From Adiantum capillus-veneris (lineage: Eukaryota; Streptophyta; Polypodiopsida; Polypodiales; Pteridaceae), in the NCBI GenBank assembly GCA_014529385.2, contig CM043964.1:108088587-108148586 (forward strand): 60,000 nucleotides of DNA, in the 5' to 3' direction. This document shows positions 45,016-57,042 of this stretch, in pieces; within the stretch, counting starts at the first letter, position 1; each line of letters begins with the position of its first letter. Below the pieces are notes generated by a model. The model had not been told where the DNA came from. It made no database searches and saw only the letters and a program-made list of their open reading frames with translations. A program made the translations under genes and the position numbers.

Positions 45016-45687
45016 CTACACTCCTGCTGCTGAGACAATGTGTCCCAAAAAGTGCATCTCCGGTAGGAAAAATTTTCTTTGCATTAATCACCAACTTGTG
45101 ATCTCGTAATGCCTGAAAGACCTGTAGCAGATGTTCTCTATGTTCTGCCTCATCCTTGGAGAAGACAATAATGTCATCAAAGAAAGTCCCCACAAAAGAT
45201 CTGTACTCTATGAAAATCTTGTCCATCATTCGGTTAAAGGTCACTGGAGCATTGGTAAGCCCAATAGGCATCACCAAAAACTCGAATAAATCGAAGGTCG
45301 TCTGAAAGGTGTCTTGTAGACATCTCTCGGCGCGATTCGGATCTGACGATATGCGCTCTTCAAGTCGATTCTGCTGAAACAAGAGGATCCCTGTAGTTGG
45401 TCTAGAATATCATCGATCCTAGGAATCGGAAGTCTGTTCTTGATGGTGATTTTGTTGGGAGCTCTATAGTCAATGTACATTCTCCAATAAGATCCGTCTT
45501 TCTTCAAAACCAACAACACCGGAGAGCAGTAAGGTGAAGTACTCGGCTGGATAAGACTCTTTTCCAAGAGGTCTTGGTTCATAATCTCTTCATTCTGGGC
45601 TCGGCTCACACGGTAAGGTGGCCAATTCGATGGTGTGCTTCCAGGTATCAGATCAATGGTATGATCCTCAGGAGGAGCTGGTGGCAA
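44984..45687 (-). pseudogene. C reverse transcriptase
   Basis: Frame 45687-45271: [54 protein letters not shown]. Frame 45382-44984: [21 protein letters not shown] and FVGTFFDDIIVFSKDE, the catalytic FxDD motif. One frameshift near 45300 divides the two. Fits Ty3/gypsy RT. Confidence 0.9.
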
Positions 45688-45802
45688 CTCGCTTGGCAGG
45701 CCCTCTGAAAATCTTGGCGTTATTTATCAAGGTCAAAACATATTCAACCTTCAATCATCATTTAGTTCTCTCCAGAAAATCAAAGAAAAAAGCCGAATTC
45801 CA

Positions 45803-46144
45803 TCAAGTACAATCTCTGTGTCCTTTATTCGTCAAAATCGCTTTCTCAGCTCGATAGTCAACCACGACGTTGTTCTTTTGGTACCAAGGGATTTCGAGGA
45901 GGACGTCACAACCTCCCAAGGGCATTATGTTGAAGTCTTCGTGCCCTAAACACCCCTGACATTGCAAATGAAGTTTTCCAATGATCGGTGTAATGGCATC
46001 ATCCCATCCGGGTGCAGCTAGGACTACCTCCGTCCGTGGCCTTAGCCTGTCGGGCGTAATTCCAAATCGAGCCGCCAATTCAAGTGAAAAGAAGTTGGCC
46101 TTGGCTCCTCCATCAAAGAAAATGAGGGCTTCTTGTTCTTTCAC
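45803..46144 (-). pseudogene. C aspartic protease
   Basis: ALIFFDGGAKANFFS carries DGG in place of the family DSG/DTG; later GGCDVLLEIPWYQKNNVVVDY is typical of Ty3 retropepsins. A 113-codon open frame. Confidence 0.82.
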
Positions 46145-46149
46145 TTTGC

Positions 46150-47377
46150 CCTAGGTGCGGCAAAGTTTGTACTTCCGTCCATTTGATTTGGTTCAGGCCC
46201 CAGGCAATGTGGTACCAGTTTTGTTTTCATCTGCCTTTTTTGCCACATCCTCTGCTGCTCTAGAACTCTCTGGCCTATCTTTAGTCTGTTCTTGCTGTGC
46301 CTTTTTGGGGCACTTTGCAGAGATGTGCCCATGTTCCCCGCATTCAAAACACTTTTCTCTTTGAGATAGATAAACCGGTCTCTAAGAGTCTGTCGGGGAC
46401 GTGCATCTTTCTTTTCTTTGTTCTGAGAACTCTTTCTCTTTCTACTTTCATTATTAGAAGTCTGTTGAGTTCTCTTAGTCAAGATCTCATCAGTGGGGTA
46501 AGTCAGATTGCCCAACTGTATGGCAAAACCCCTTTTCTCATGACCCATCAATTCTTGAATAGAATTTGACTTTTGTTCCAAGCAATAGTCTTGGATCTCT
46601 GTAGAAAGTCCGCAACAAAACCGCTCAATCTGTTCCTTAAACAAGACCTCTGTAAATGAAGAAGCTGGTAGAAAAGAGCTCCAAATTCTCTCGCAATCAG
46701 CGTCCAAAGAATTTCCCTTGGTCATCCAAAGATGATTCCAAGCGGTTCGTATATCTCGTTCATTAGTCAGCCAAGAAGAAATAAAAAGCCGTTTGAATTT
46801 CAACCATTTAACCGGAGCTTCCTTTCTCAGGAGAATAGTGGACCACCATGTTCGAGCATCACGGAACACAGAAAAGGATTCAAATCGACTGTCCACCTTC
46901 GTTAAATTGTTGGACTTTCTTGCTTTTATCTTCCAGGAAGTCATATTGCTCTCGCAATCAGCGTCCAAAGAATTTCCCTTGGTCATCCAAAGATGATTCC
47001 AAGCGGTTCGTATATCTCGTTCATTAGTCAGCCAAGAAGAAATAAAAAGCTGTTTGAATTTCAACCATTTAACCGGAGCTTCCTTTCTCAGGAGAATAGT
47101 GGACCACCATGTTCGAGCATCACGGAACACAGAAAAGGATTCAAATCGACTGTCCACCTTCGTTAAATTGTTGGACTTTCTTGCTTTTATCTTCCAGGAA
47201 GTCATATTGGTTGGCTTTATAAAAATGTTTCTTCTTTGCATAAAACATGTGATCGTCGGGGTTTGAAGTATTTGAGGATGAGTCCTCGGTAGAACTGTTA
47301 GAAACTGGGCGAAATCTAGGCTTCTTTGCCTTTTTCTTGCCCTTTCCGAAGCTTTGCTTTTTGCTTCGCTTGTTCAT
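46150..47377 (-). pseudogene. C gag with 261-bp internal duplication
   Basis: Frame 47241-46141 (366 codons) contains two copies of the block ending SLDADCE (46691-46951 and 46952-47212), then FCCGLSTEIQDYCLEQ and a Lys/Arg/Gln-rich tail. The N-terminal piece (47377-47141: RSKKQSFGKGKKKAKK, KANQYDFLEDK) is in another frame. The zinc knuckle KCFECGEHGHISAKCP (about 46355-46305) is also in another frame, so at least two shifts exist. Retrotransposon gag forms the nucleocapsid core. Confidence 0.8.
46691..47212 (-). repeat. 261-bp in-frame tandem duplication in C gag
   Basis: The TCGCAATCAGCGTCC start recurs at 46691 and 46952. The two copies differ at about one base (CCG versus CTG near 46790/47051). 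261 is 87 codons, so the frame remains open. Confidence 0.93.
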
Positions 47378-47903
47378 GTCTTTCTGCGAGTACAGGTTCT
47401 TCTTTTCTGCACTCGTCTGTCTTTTTGGCTTTACTCCCTACTTGAGAGGAGAAGCAATGGGCCACACGCCATCAATCTGGGGTAATTCTTCAGGTGCATC
47501 ACCAATCTCGGGTCCTTGGAGTACTTAATTAATCTGTTCACACATATGCCTATCTGCAGTTAACGTTTGTACTCCTTTTTTGGCAAACTTGTGCGAATTT
47601 TTTTTCTGCCCAAATCTTCATTCTTTTCTTCAATTCCCGTGCCGGATGTTCAACTTTTCTTTGCCTTCTCACTGAGGAGTGTCATCTTTGTCAGATTCTT
47701 CACTGAAACTCATGTGTAATCTGGGATTTTTAATGGCTTTATGCCTTGTAAGACAGAGCGACGAAGACGGGAGCGCGCCCGATGCTCGATGTATGAAGGG
47801 TGGGGTTGACTAATAAGATTAGGTTCGGGGCACGAAGATTCTTTCCCGAAAGCTGTGCGCTGTAAAAAGGATCGTATCCTCCGTAGAAGAAGAATCTTTC
47901 TGT

Positions 47904-47916
47904 GCTCTGATACCAC
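47904..47916 (-). other. C primer-binding site
   Basis: Plus strand GCTCTGATACCAC; minus strand GTGGTATCAGAGC, tRNA-iMet type, adjoining the 5' LTR. The leader downstream (47900-47750 on the minus strand) shares a GC-rich motif with E2 and E4. Confidence 0.92.
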
Positions 47917-48252
47917 TGTAACAAACTTGGACACTCCAGGTCAAGAATTTACCGCGACACGATAGGAATTCACTTCAAAACAGTTCATAGTTCACAATTG
48001 ATTCGACGCGGCCCGACGGAGTTCCGTGCCTAGAGATATTGGCCCCAAAGACTGGCGCCCCTTTCGGTATTTCTTTTTGTATTAATCTGCAACTTAAAAG
48101 TACAATGGAGTGGGAGGGTCTCACTCTCAGACTCTGTGTCGAGATGCTCTGAGAAGTGGGAGCCCTGCCCACACTTATAAAGGTTTTACAAGGGATGCCA
48201 AAAGCAGAGCCCCAAAAGCTGAAAATCAAAAGCCTTGCAATAATAAAGCAAA

Positions 48253-48318
<66 letters not shown>

Positions 48319-48541
48319 GCCTTGCGTAGCCAAAAACTGCCAGCTTTTTGCGTAGAAGAAGCTGCGTACAGCTGCCCGCAAAATGTGCCGTGAAATGCGG
48401 GGATCCGTACGTTGCTGCCATGTCAGCACTGCCAGTGCATTCTGCGGTGGAATTTCCGGAAGCCACATCAGCACTGCAGCAGCCGGGGCAGGTGTGTGTG
48501 TGTGTGTGTACCATGGGCAGCCACGCCAACAAGTTGTGACA
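47917..48541 (-). repeat. C 5' LTR
   Basis: 625 bp with GGCGCC near 48054, a (TC)n run 48256-48316 and a (GT)n run near 48491-48510. Long open frames across the TC run are repeat artefacts. Confidence 0.9.
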
Positions 48542-48584
48542 GAGACTGCGGGTGAAATCGGGCTGTTGGATGCGTCTGTTGTAA

Positions 48585-48702
48585 ATTCAAGAAATTTGTT
48601 AAATTCGGGTTTTGCAAAATGTAATTTCGGGTTCAAGCCCTTGAACCTCACTTGGCAGCCCGATGCCTTAACCGTTACCCATGCGTGCTTCTTGAAAGCG
48701 GA
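48585..48702 (-). mobile_element. Possible second tRNA-derived SINE head
   Basis: The minus strand has GGGTAACGGTTAAGGC (A-box-like), CGGGCTGCCAAG and GGTTCAAGGGC (B-box-like), in the order and spacing of plant tRNA-derived SINE heads. It does not fold as a functional tRNA by eye. A single copy in the window, so the assignment is tentative. Confidence 0.35.
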
Positions 48703-49086
48703 GTTCCACTCCATGGTGCACTGGTCCAAAACCTTGCAACCTCACAAGAAGCTGGCCTTGCATTAAGTCCCCAACCAACATAGTATCTACCTCTCTGGAG
48801 GAGTAATATTCTCTCGAGCTTGTTTCCTATTGATTGCCATCTATAACCTGAGACAGTATGTGACGACACTTTTGGGCGATGACAAAACTTGTTGAGGTAG
48901 AAGAAGTAATTTAACGGCTAGGCATAGGCATTACTCAATCCAAGTGTCAAAGGCTTAAGTTTGTGTCAAATTCACGTGGTCTTCTTTTGCACACTTGGTT
49001 GTGAATCAGTTATACTTCAACGGGGGCATATCCAGCCGTGTCTTTAAGCACAAAGTTTGTTTGCTTGCCAAACTGATTCTAATTGA

Positions 49087-49656
<570 letters not shown>

Positions 49657-49791
49657 TAGGATTCAAAATATCTACGCAGCATTCTTAGACATACAGAACA
49701 TTGTTGTTTTGTGAAAAACACGTCCTCCTTACGCCTCTTATTGGTTCTCTTACAGAAAACTTAAGGTGCTCTCTCCTTTGTGTTTTGATGA

Positions 49792-49890
<99 letters not shown>

Positions 49891-49928
49891 TAACATGAAC
49901 TTAGCTTTATTTGCATTGAGTGTTCTGA

Positions 49929-51040
<1,112 letters not shown>

Positions 51041-53115
51041 GGTTAGGACGTATCCTTGGTGCTTAGAATAGGTGGAACCTTCTTAGCACCCTCGATGATC
51101 TCAAATGGCGCCTTCCTTGTAGAGGTATGTACTGTGTTGTTGTAAGAAAACTCCACCAAGGCATAAATTTGTGCAACCTGTTATGGTCCAGAAAACATTC
51201 TGCACTCATAAGCTATAACATGGCCCTCCTGCATTCCAGATTGCGACCACATGCATCACAATATATCTCAAAATGGCTTTTGCAAGTTTGGCAAAACCAA
51301 CACTAGGCAAGTTGTCAACTTTTGTAACCGGAACGGGCACCACGTGCCAACGGAAAAGAACAGACTGAACAACTTTAAGCACTTCAAATAACAAATGAAC
51401 TAAAAGAGATGCACGACACGAGACGGGGAGTGGCGGAGCTCCACCCCAAGAGAGCACTAGCCCCAAATGTTGGCGCCCCTTGCGGTATTTCTTTATATTG
51501 CTTGAACTTAGTACATCGTCGGTACTCCATCCTCTCCACCTCCACGTGGAGCATGCCAGAGGATGAGTCTTTGGCTCATATTTAAAGGCCCGTGGCCATG
51601 AAAAGCAGTTACATGAAAAGCTTCAAACTTAAAAGCAACTGGTCCCAAAAGCCATACAATTGCCACATCATCACCATAAAACTCGGAATTCCGTACAGGT
51701 GCCACGTCAGCATGTTAGCACGTTTTGCAGACTGTTCGTACAACTGCCATGTCATCATCTTGTATGCTTTATGTGTGTGTGTGTCTTGGCCCTGCTTTAA
51801 TTTTTAATGCGTTTAGGTCCCTTGGGCCCCATCAGACGGGGTCCTATAAGTTGGTAGGACTTCTTCTTCTTCTTTTTCTACTTCTTCTTAGGGCTTAGGC
51901 CCCTTGGCCGGGATTTGCAGGTTGGCTTCGTTCTTCAGTGGCTTGACATGTCAACAATTTGTGACTTCTCCTTGAGAGTCTTGAAGACTGTGATCTCAGA
52001 TGGTCCCCATGTAGAAGGAACCCCTTTCTGTGTCAAAGCATGTAGAGGAGAAGCAATCTGCACAAATTTTCGAATGAACCACCGATAGTAAGAGCACAAA
52101 CCCAAAAAAGCTTCGAACCTCATGAACATTTTTCAAGTCTGGCCAATTTCGGATGGTCTCAACCTTGGCCGGACCATTTTGATACTCTTTGTAGAGACGA
52201 TGTGTCCAAAAAGTCGATCTCTGGTAAGAATAACTCATTCTTCTTCCCATTCACCACCAACCCATGTTGCCTCAGTGCCTAGAAAACTTGTCACAGGCAG
52301 TGTTGATGCTCTACCTCATTTCTTGGAGAATACGATGATATCGTTGAAAAAGGTGCCCACAAATCACCTACACTCTCGAAAATTCTATCCATTATCTCGT
52401 TGAACGTTAGAGAAACATTCGTGAGACCAGAAGGCATCACCAAATACTCGTACAATCCAAAGGATGTCCTAAACGCGGACTTGTATACAGCTCTAGGAGC
52501 AATTATGATCTGATGATAGCCACTTTTTAGGTCGATTCTATTGAAACAAGTAGAACCCTGGAACTTGTCCAATAAATCATCAATCTTGGGTATTGGAAGC
52601 CTGTTCTTGATGGTGATTTTATTGAGAGCCCTGTAGTCAATGCACATTCTCCAAGGTCCATCTTTCTTTAAAACCAATGACACTGGCAAACAGTAAGGTG
52701 ATGTACTGGGTTGAATTAAACCTTTTTCTAAAAGTTCTTTCGCTTGGGTCATAATTTCTTTGTTTTAAGCTCTGCTTACTCTGTAAGGTGGCCGTTCCGG
52801 TGGGGTACTACCCGGAATCAAATCAATAGTGTCATCTTTAGGGCGTTGAGGAGATAACTCTTTTGGTAAAGAGAAACAGTCATCCTGAGCTTGCAGAGCT
52901 TGCAAAAATCCTTATCGGTCCTTCTCAAGGTCGGACAAATTTTCCATTTTCTTGTCGTCCATCTCATGTAAGAAGATCGAGTAAACGAACAGACTGGATT
53001 TCATTAATTTGGAAATGGCCAAAGCCGCCACAAGCGGGACTGACTTGCAAGTACTATCAAGTCCTCGTGCTCTAGATACCCCTGGCAATGCAAGCAAAGT
53101 TTGCCTATGACAGGT
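51041..53115 (-). mobile_element. Degenerate Ty3/gypsy remnant D
   Basis: Minus sense. Protease trace (53110-52870, CLHCQGYLEHED), RT frame 52752-52291 ([43 protein letters not shown]), connection (52250-51935, GLCSYYRWFIRKF), an RNase H trace (51325-51190, LQKPFEIYCDAC) and an integrase trace (51180-51055, KAPFEII). RNase H end and integrase start are deleted at about 51185. F1 is inserted at 51323. A relative of B1 and C, but more decayed. Confidence 0.8.
51323..51964 (-). mobile_element. Solo LTR F1 (family F) inside D
   Basis: Starts TGTAACCGGAACGGGCACC and ends near ATTTGTGAC. Flanks ACTTT and ACTTC match an inferred ACTTC target; the right edge is blurred by one or two bases. Contains GGCGCC near 51473 and (GT)n near 51772. 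Family F is related to E in U5 (CACCACGTGCCAA). Confidence 0.82.
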
Positions 53116-53830
53116 TGTCACGAACGGGAGCACACACAAATAATCAACAAGCTGAAAATAAATAATCTTTCAACTCAAAAGAGATGAGGGACAAGATTGA
53201 CACAATATTTGAGACCAGAAGATGGATTGGTTGCCCCTCCCCCCCCATAAGAGAATCTTTATTAGGGAGAATCTTTTTACAAGCACAAGAACCAGAGTCA
53301 CCCCTCCTTTCTAGATCTTCCGACTTGATGGTCAATTTCCTTCCCGTGCGGGAATTTCGGGAGAGACGAGCTCTCAATTTTGCTTCCGTCTGTGCCCAAA
53401 GCGTGAAGCTCTACAGACTATTCCCGATTCCGCTCCTAGAATCTGTGAGCATAGGCCGAGGCCTCGTTGCTCCCTCTCCGTGATGTAGTACCTACAAAAG
53501 CACAAACACAAAACAAGAACGCGAATCGCGAATGCACAATTGATACCTGTTGCTCCGAGTACGTGAAAGCGAACTCCGTGTACTGGCGTCTCTTGATCAC
53601 TTGCAGATTCCTGTCGGTAATTCTCCTCGCTGCTAGCTTTGGGATTTCTGTGTAACTGAGAGAGGGAAAGGGTTGCTTTTATAGGCACCCAGCACCCGAC
53701 ACCCGGTAAGAAATGGAGCTGGCTGGAATAGAGGAGAGGGGAGAGGGGTAGCGATGGTGATAGGGGAATGCTGCGGGCTGTTTCTGGCAATAGCAAGGGG
53801 GGAGAGAGAGAGAGAGCGTACGATTCAGCC
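53116..53830 (-). mobile_element. LTR-like segment G inserted in D protease
   Basis: Starts TGTCACGAACGGGAG within the D protease. On the minus strand it has TATAAAAG (53683-53676) and AATAAA (53263-53258), a promoter-to-poly(A) layout expected of an LTR. No second copy or target duplication was located, and the right edge is uncertain. Ends near a purine-rich GA stretch (53800-53818). Confidence 0.45.
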
Positions 53831-53880
53831 AGCCAGCCAACGCTTTGTTTTTTTTATGAAGCCATGCTTTAATTTAAGAG

Positions 53881-53907
53881 GGCTGCCCACTTAATAAGTG
53901 GGCAGCC
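53881..53907. repeat. Perfect 12-bp hairpin
   Basis: GGCTGCCCACTT, loop AAT, AAGTGGGCAGCC. GC-rich arms in an AT-rich setting, next to A/T runs (53919-53929). Confidence 0.9.
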
Positions 53908-53989
53908 GGTCATTTATTTAAAAAAAATGTGAACCTGGTCAAAACTCCATAAAACTAAGTGAGCTGAAAATCGATGCTATGTAATCACA

Positions 53990-54850
53990 TTCGAGGGGTC
54001 CCCGAGTGCAGTTCAGTGCTTCAGCTGGACAGCCAGCGCTTTCAAGCAATATGACCAGCATTTTCAGCCCTGTTTGACCAGCGTTTTCACCCATGAAAAG
54101 CAGCATTTTTAGCATCTAGATCGTTGCAGATTCCAGCCCTAGCCTTGTCGTGGTTGCAGACCCGAGCCATCGACATTGCTAGCAGATCCGGCGTTCAACC
54201 ATAGACCCGTCGTCGCTGTTGTCGTCGTCGTCACCGTCGTCGACACAATACCCAGCACCTAGTACCCCTTATGCCGAGCATAAGGATCCACAGAACCTCG
54301 TCAAGAACCTCGTTGTCGTCGTCATCATCGTCATTGACATAGATCCACTGAACCGTCAAGAATCTCGTCGTCGACTTCACCGTCTTCGACATAGACCCAT
54401 CAGTACCTCGTCGTCGACATCGTCGTCGTCGACATAGACCCATCAATACCCCGTCGTCGACATCATCGTCTTTGACATAGACTCCATCAGTATCTCATCG
54501 TCGACATCATCGTGGTCGACAAAGAACCTCTCAGTACCTCAGTACCCATCAGTACCCATCAATACCCAGCATCAATACCAATACCCAACATCAGTATCCA
54601 TTAACATCAACACCTTAGCATTTAGCATCATTGTATGAGCATTGTGCAAGAATAAAGAAAGTATTTGCTTTGGCATTAGAGCAAGGGGGCCCTTGAGGGT
54701 TTGGGACCCGACGTTTGATGTCATCTCTTTTCTTTCTCTTGTGTCTCTCTCTTTCTTGCCGTTCAGTTCAATTCTTTCAAGTGAAGTAAAGTGTCCCTTG
54801 TGTTTGTGCGGAGTACTAGATCCGAGCTAAATCCATACACACTTTTGCTG
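53990..54850 (+). mobile_element. Diverged A-like LTR fragment with GTCGTCGAC repeats
   Basis: Begins with CAGCGTTTTCA/CAGCATTTTCAG motifs as in A3, then a tandem array (about 54200-54530) of 45-50-bp units containing CGTCGTCGACATAGACCCATC, then AATAAA at 54651-54656. Same architecture as family A LTRs, but too diverged to align fully; boundaries not found. Confidence 0.5.
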
Positions 54851-54851
54851 C

Positions 54852-54955
<104 letters not shown>

Positions 54956-54966
54956 TAACTTGAAAG

Positions 54967-55648
54967 TGTCACACGGGCACCACGTGCCAATGGAAAAGAA
55001 CAGAGTGAACAACTTTAAGCACTTCAAATAACAACTGAACTAAAAGAGAATGTACAAAGCACGAGACGGGGAGTGGCGGAGTTCCTCCCCAAGAGAGCAT
55101 TGGCCCTAAACCTTGGCGCCCCTTTCGGTGTTTCTTTATATGGCTTGAACTCAATACATTGCCAGTATTCCATCGTGTGCACCTTCACGCAGAAGCATGC
55201 CAGAGAATGAGCCCTTGGCTCATATTTAAAGGCCCTTGGCCTCTCAAAAGGAGTTACATGAAAAGCTTCAATTATAATATCATCTGGTCCCAAAAATTGG
55301 AACTGAAAAGCTACCTAGCGTAAATCACGGAAAGCCGTACACTTGCCACGTCAGCATGCTGCATTTCAAATTGCGAAAATTCGTAAAGTTTGCCACGTCG
55401 TCAGTTTTTACGTGGGTCCAACCTTATTTATTGTCTTTGTGTCACTTGGGCCCCATTGGACGGGGTCTTATAAGTTGGTGGGAACTCTTCTTTAAAAATA
55501 GGCTTCTTGGCAAGACTTTGCAATTTGTTAAATTACTAGTGCCGCTTCTACTTCTTCTGTTGCTTCTTCTTAGGGTTTAGGCCTCTCAGCCAGGATCTGC
55601 AGGTTGGCTTTGTTCTTGAGTGGTTTGACACGTCATCAGTTTGTGACA
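54967..55648 (-). mobile_element. Solo LTR F2 (family F)
   Basis: 682 bp from TGTCACACGGGCACC to GTTTGTGACA, with exact TSD GAAAG (54962-54966, 55649-55653). GGCGCC near 55107, TTTAAA near 55226, ACGT motifs 55325-55410. Confidence 0.93.
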
Positions 55649-55669
55649 GAAAGACTCAGAGAGAGATTA

Positions 55670-56086
55670 GAGAGATTTTGACACACCATTGAGAGTGACA
55701 CACTACTGACCCGGAATAGCCCGCGGCCCCTTCATAGGAATACGTTTATTACTCCAGAAATTACAAGTGTACAAGTTGAAAATTTTAGCATGGAGTCACT
55801 TCGGCGGCACCTCCTTTGTCTTTTGTCTTTGACAAGTGCCCTTACACATGTAACAAGGGTCTTGACACTCGCCTTTCTTTTGAAATACTCCTTTTATATT
55901 CTTCTAGCCCTTGATTAGAAGCTTCTAGAACATTCTAGAATCGGTGGAAAACTGATAACAAGAACATTAATATGGGAATCAAATGAAAGCTCTTTTCGAG
56001 CAGACTACCTAATGTTCAAGTATTTTCAAAACAACACTCAATGCAAGTCATCATGCATGCTTTATTGTGTGTGTGCCTAAGGTAGA
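55670..56086 (-). promoter_or_regulatory. LTR-like promoter with perfect heat-shock element
   Basis: On the minus strand: a five-module heat-shock element at 55940-55918 (alternating TTC and GAA blocks, each separated by exactly 2 bp), TATAAAAG at 55898-55891 (19 bp downstream), and AATAAA at 55750-55745, about 140 bp further on. That is a U3-R layout. Flanking TG/CA termini and a target duplication were not found, so it may be an LTR fragment. The heat-shock element fits the HSF consensus; heat response is inferred. Confidence 0.65.
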
Positions 56087-56668
56087 TGTCACAAACTGTT
56101 GATGTGTCAAGTCAGTGAAGAGCAGAGCCAACCTTCAGATGATGGCCGAGGGGCCTAAACCCTAAGAAAAACAAGCAACAACAGAAGAAGAAGTTCTACC
56201 AACTTATGGGACCCCATCCGATGGGCCCAAGAGACATAAAGGATTAAAATAAAGCAGGACCCACCAACACACAACTCCGATTTTTTGCTGATTGTTGACG
56301 TGGCAGAACTGTATGGATTTTCGCGTTTCACATTGACAGTGCTGGTGTGGCAGATTTCTGCAAAACGCACTGATAGGGTTGACGTGGCAGTTGTACGGAT
56401 TTTCGCAAATCACGTTGGCAGATTTTAGCGCTTTTTGGACTAGTTGCTTTTGAGTTTGAAACTTTCCATTGTAACCGCTTTTCAGGCCAAGGGCCTTTAA
56501 ATATGAGGTTAGGGCTCATTCTCTGGCATGCTTTCTGGAGAAGGTGCAGAGTCTGGAGTACCAGCTTGTATTGTGTTGATGCAATATAAAGAAATACCCA
56601 AAGGGGCGCCAAGGTTTGGGGCCTATACTCTCTAGGGTGGAATTCAGCCACTCCGTGTCACGTGTTTC

Positions 56669-56699
<31 letters not shown>

Positions 56700-56768
56700 A
56701 GTTCAGTTGTTATTGAAGTGTTAAAAGTCTGTTCTTTTCTATTGGCATGTGATGCTCGTCTTGTGACA
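56087..56768 (+). repeat. E4 5' LTR
   Basis: 682 bp, TGTCACAAACTGTTGATG...CTTGTGACA. U3 has repeated TGACGTGGCA/TGTACGGATTTTCGC motifs (56290-56420), a TTTAAATA box near 56496, GGCGCC near 56606 and a (TC)n run near 56671-56698. Confidence 0.92.
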
Positions 56769-56769
56769 G

Positions 56770-56781
56770 TGGTATCAGAGC
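56770..56781 (+). other. E4 primer-binding site
   Basis: TGGTATCAGAGC, one base after the LTR end; tRNA-iMet type. Confidence 0.95.
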
Positions 56782-57042
56782 ATTAGGCGTGTGCTTTTCT
56801 GAAAGCATACCGGTCCTACAAAAGAGCAGATAGAGCTACTGCAATTTTAATTGAAGTATCTTCGGTCTTGACCCTGGACTTATCAACCACTCCCACCCTT
56901 ACTTCATCGCGCATGGGGTGCGCTCCCATTTTCATCGCTGTGTCTTATAGGGCATAAGCCATAAAGAACCCAAGACATGGAATTTGCAGTTTCTGCTCAA
57001 CGAGCTTCATGACATTCTCTCCTGGCATCCTCAACAAAATCT

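Larger units (their letters stand above)
35815..48541 (-). mobile_element. Ty3/gypsy chromovirus C, nested by A2 and A3
   Basis: Minus sense: 5' LTR 47917-48541, PBS 47904-47916, gag about 47377-46150, protease 46144-45803, RT 45687-44990, RNase H 45015-44373, integrase 44369-43654 and 42356-42129, chromodomain 42118-41708, 3' LTR 35815-36422. It carries A2 (36595-41317) and solo LTR A3 (42342-43573). About 6.8 kb without insertions. It belongs with B1. Flanks GATCA (left) and GAGAC (right) do not match, so no target duplication is visible. Confidence 0.9.

Noticed and set aside
48585-48702. Functional tRNA gene
   Set aside because: A- and B-box-like segments are present, but acceptor and anticodon stems do not pair; kept only as a possible SINE head.
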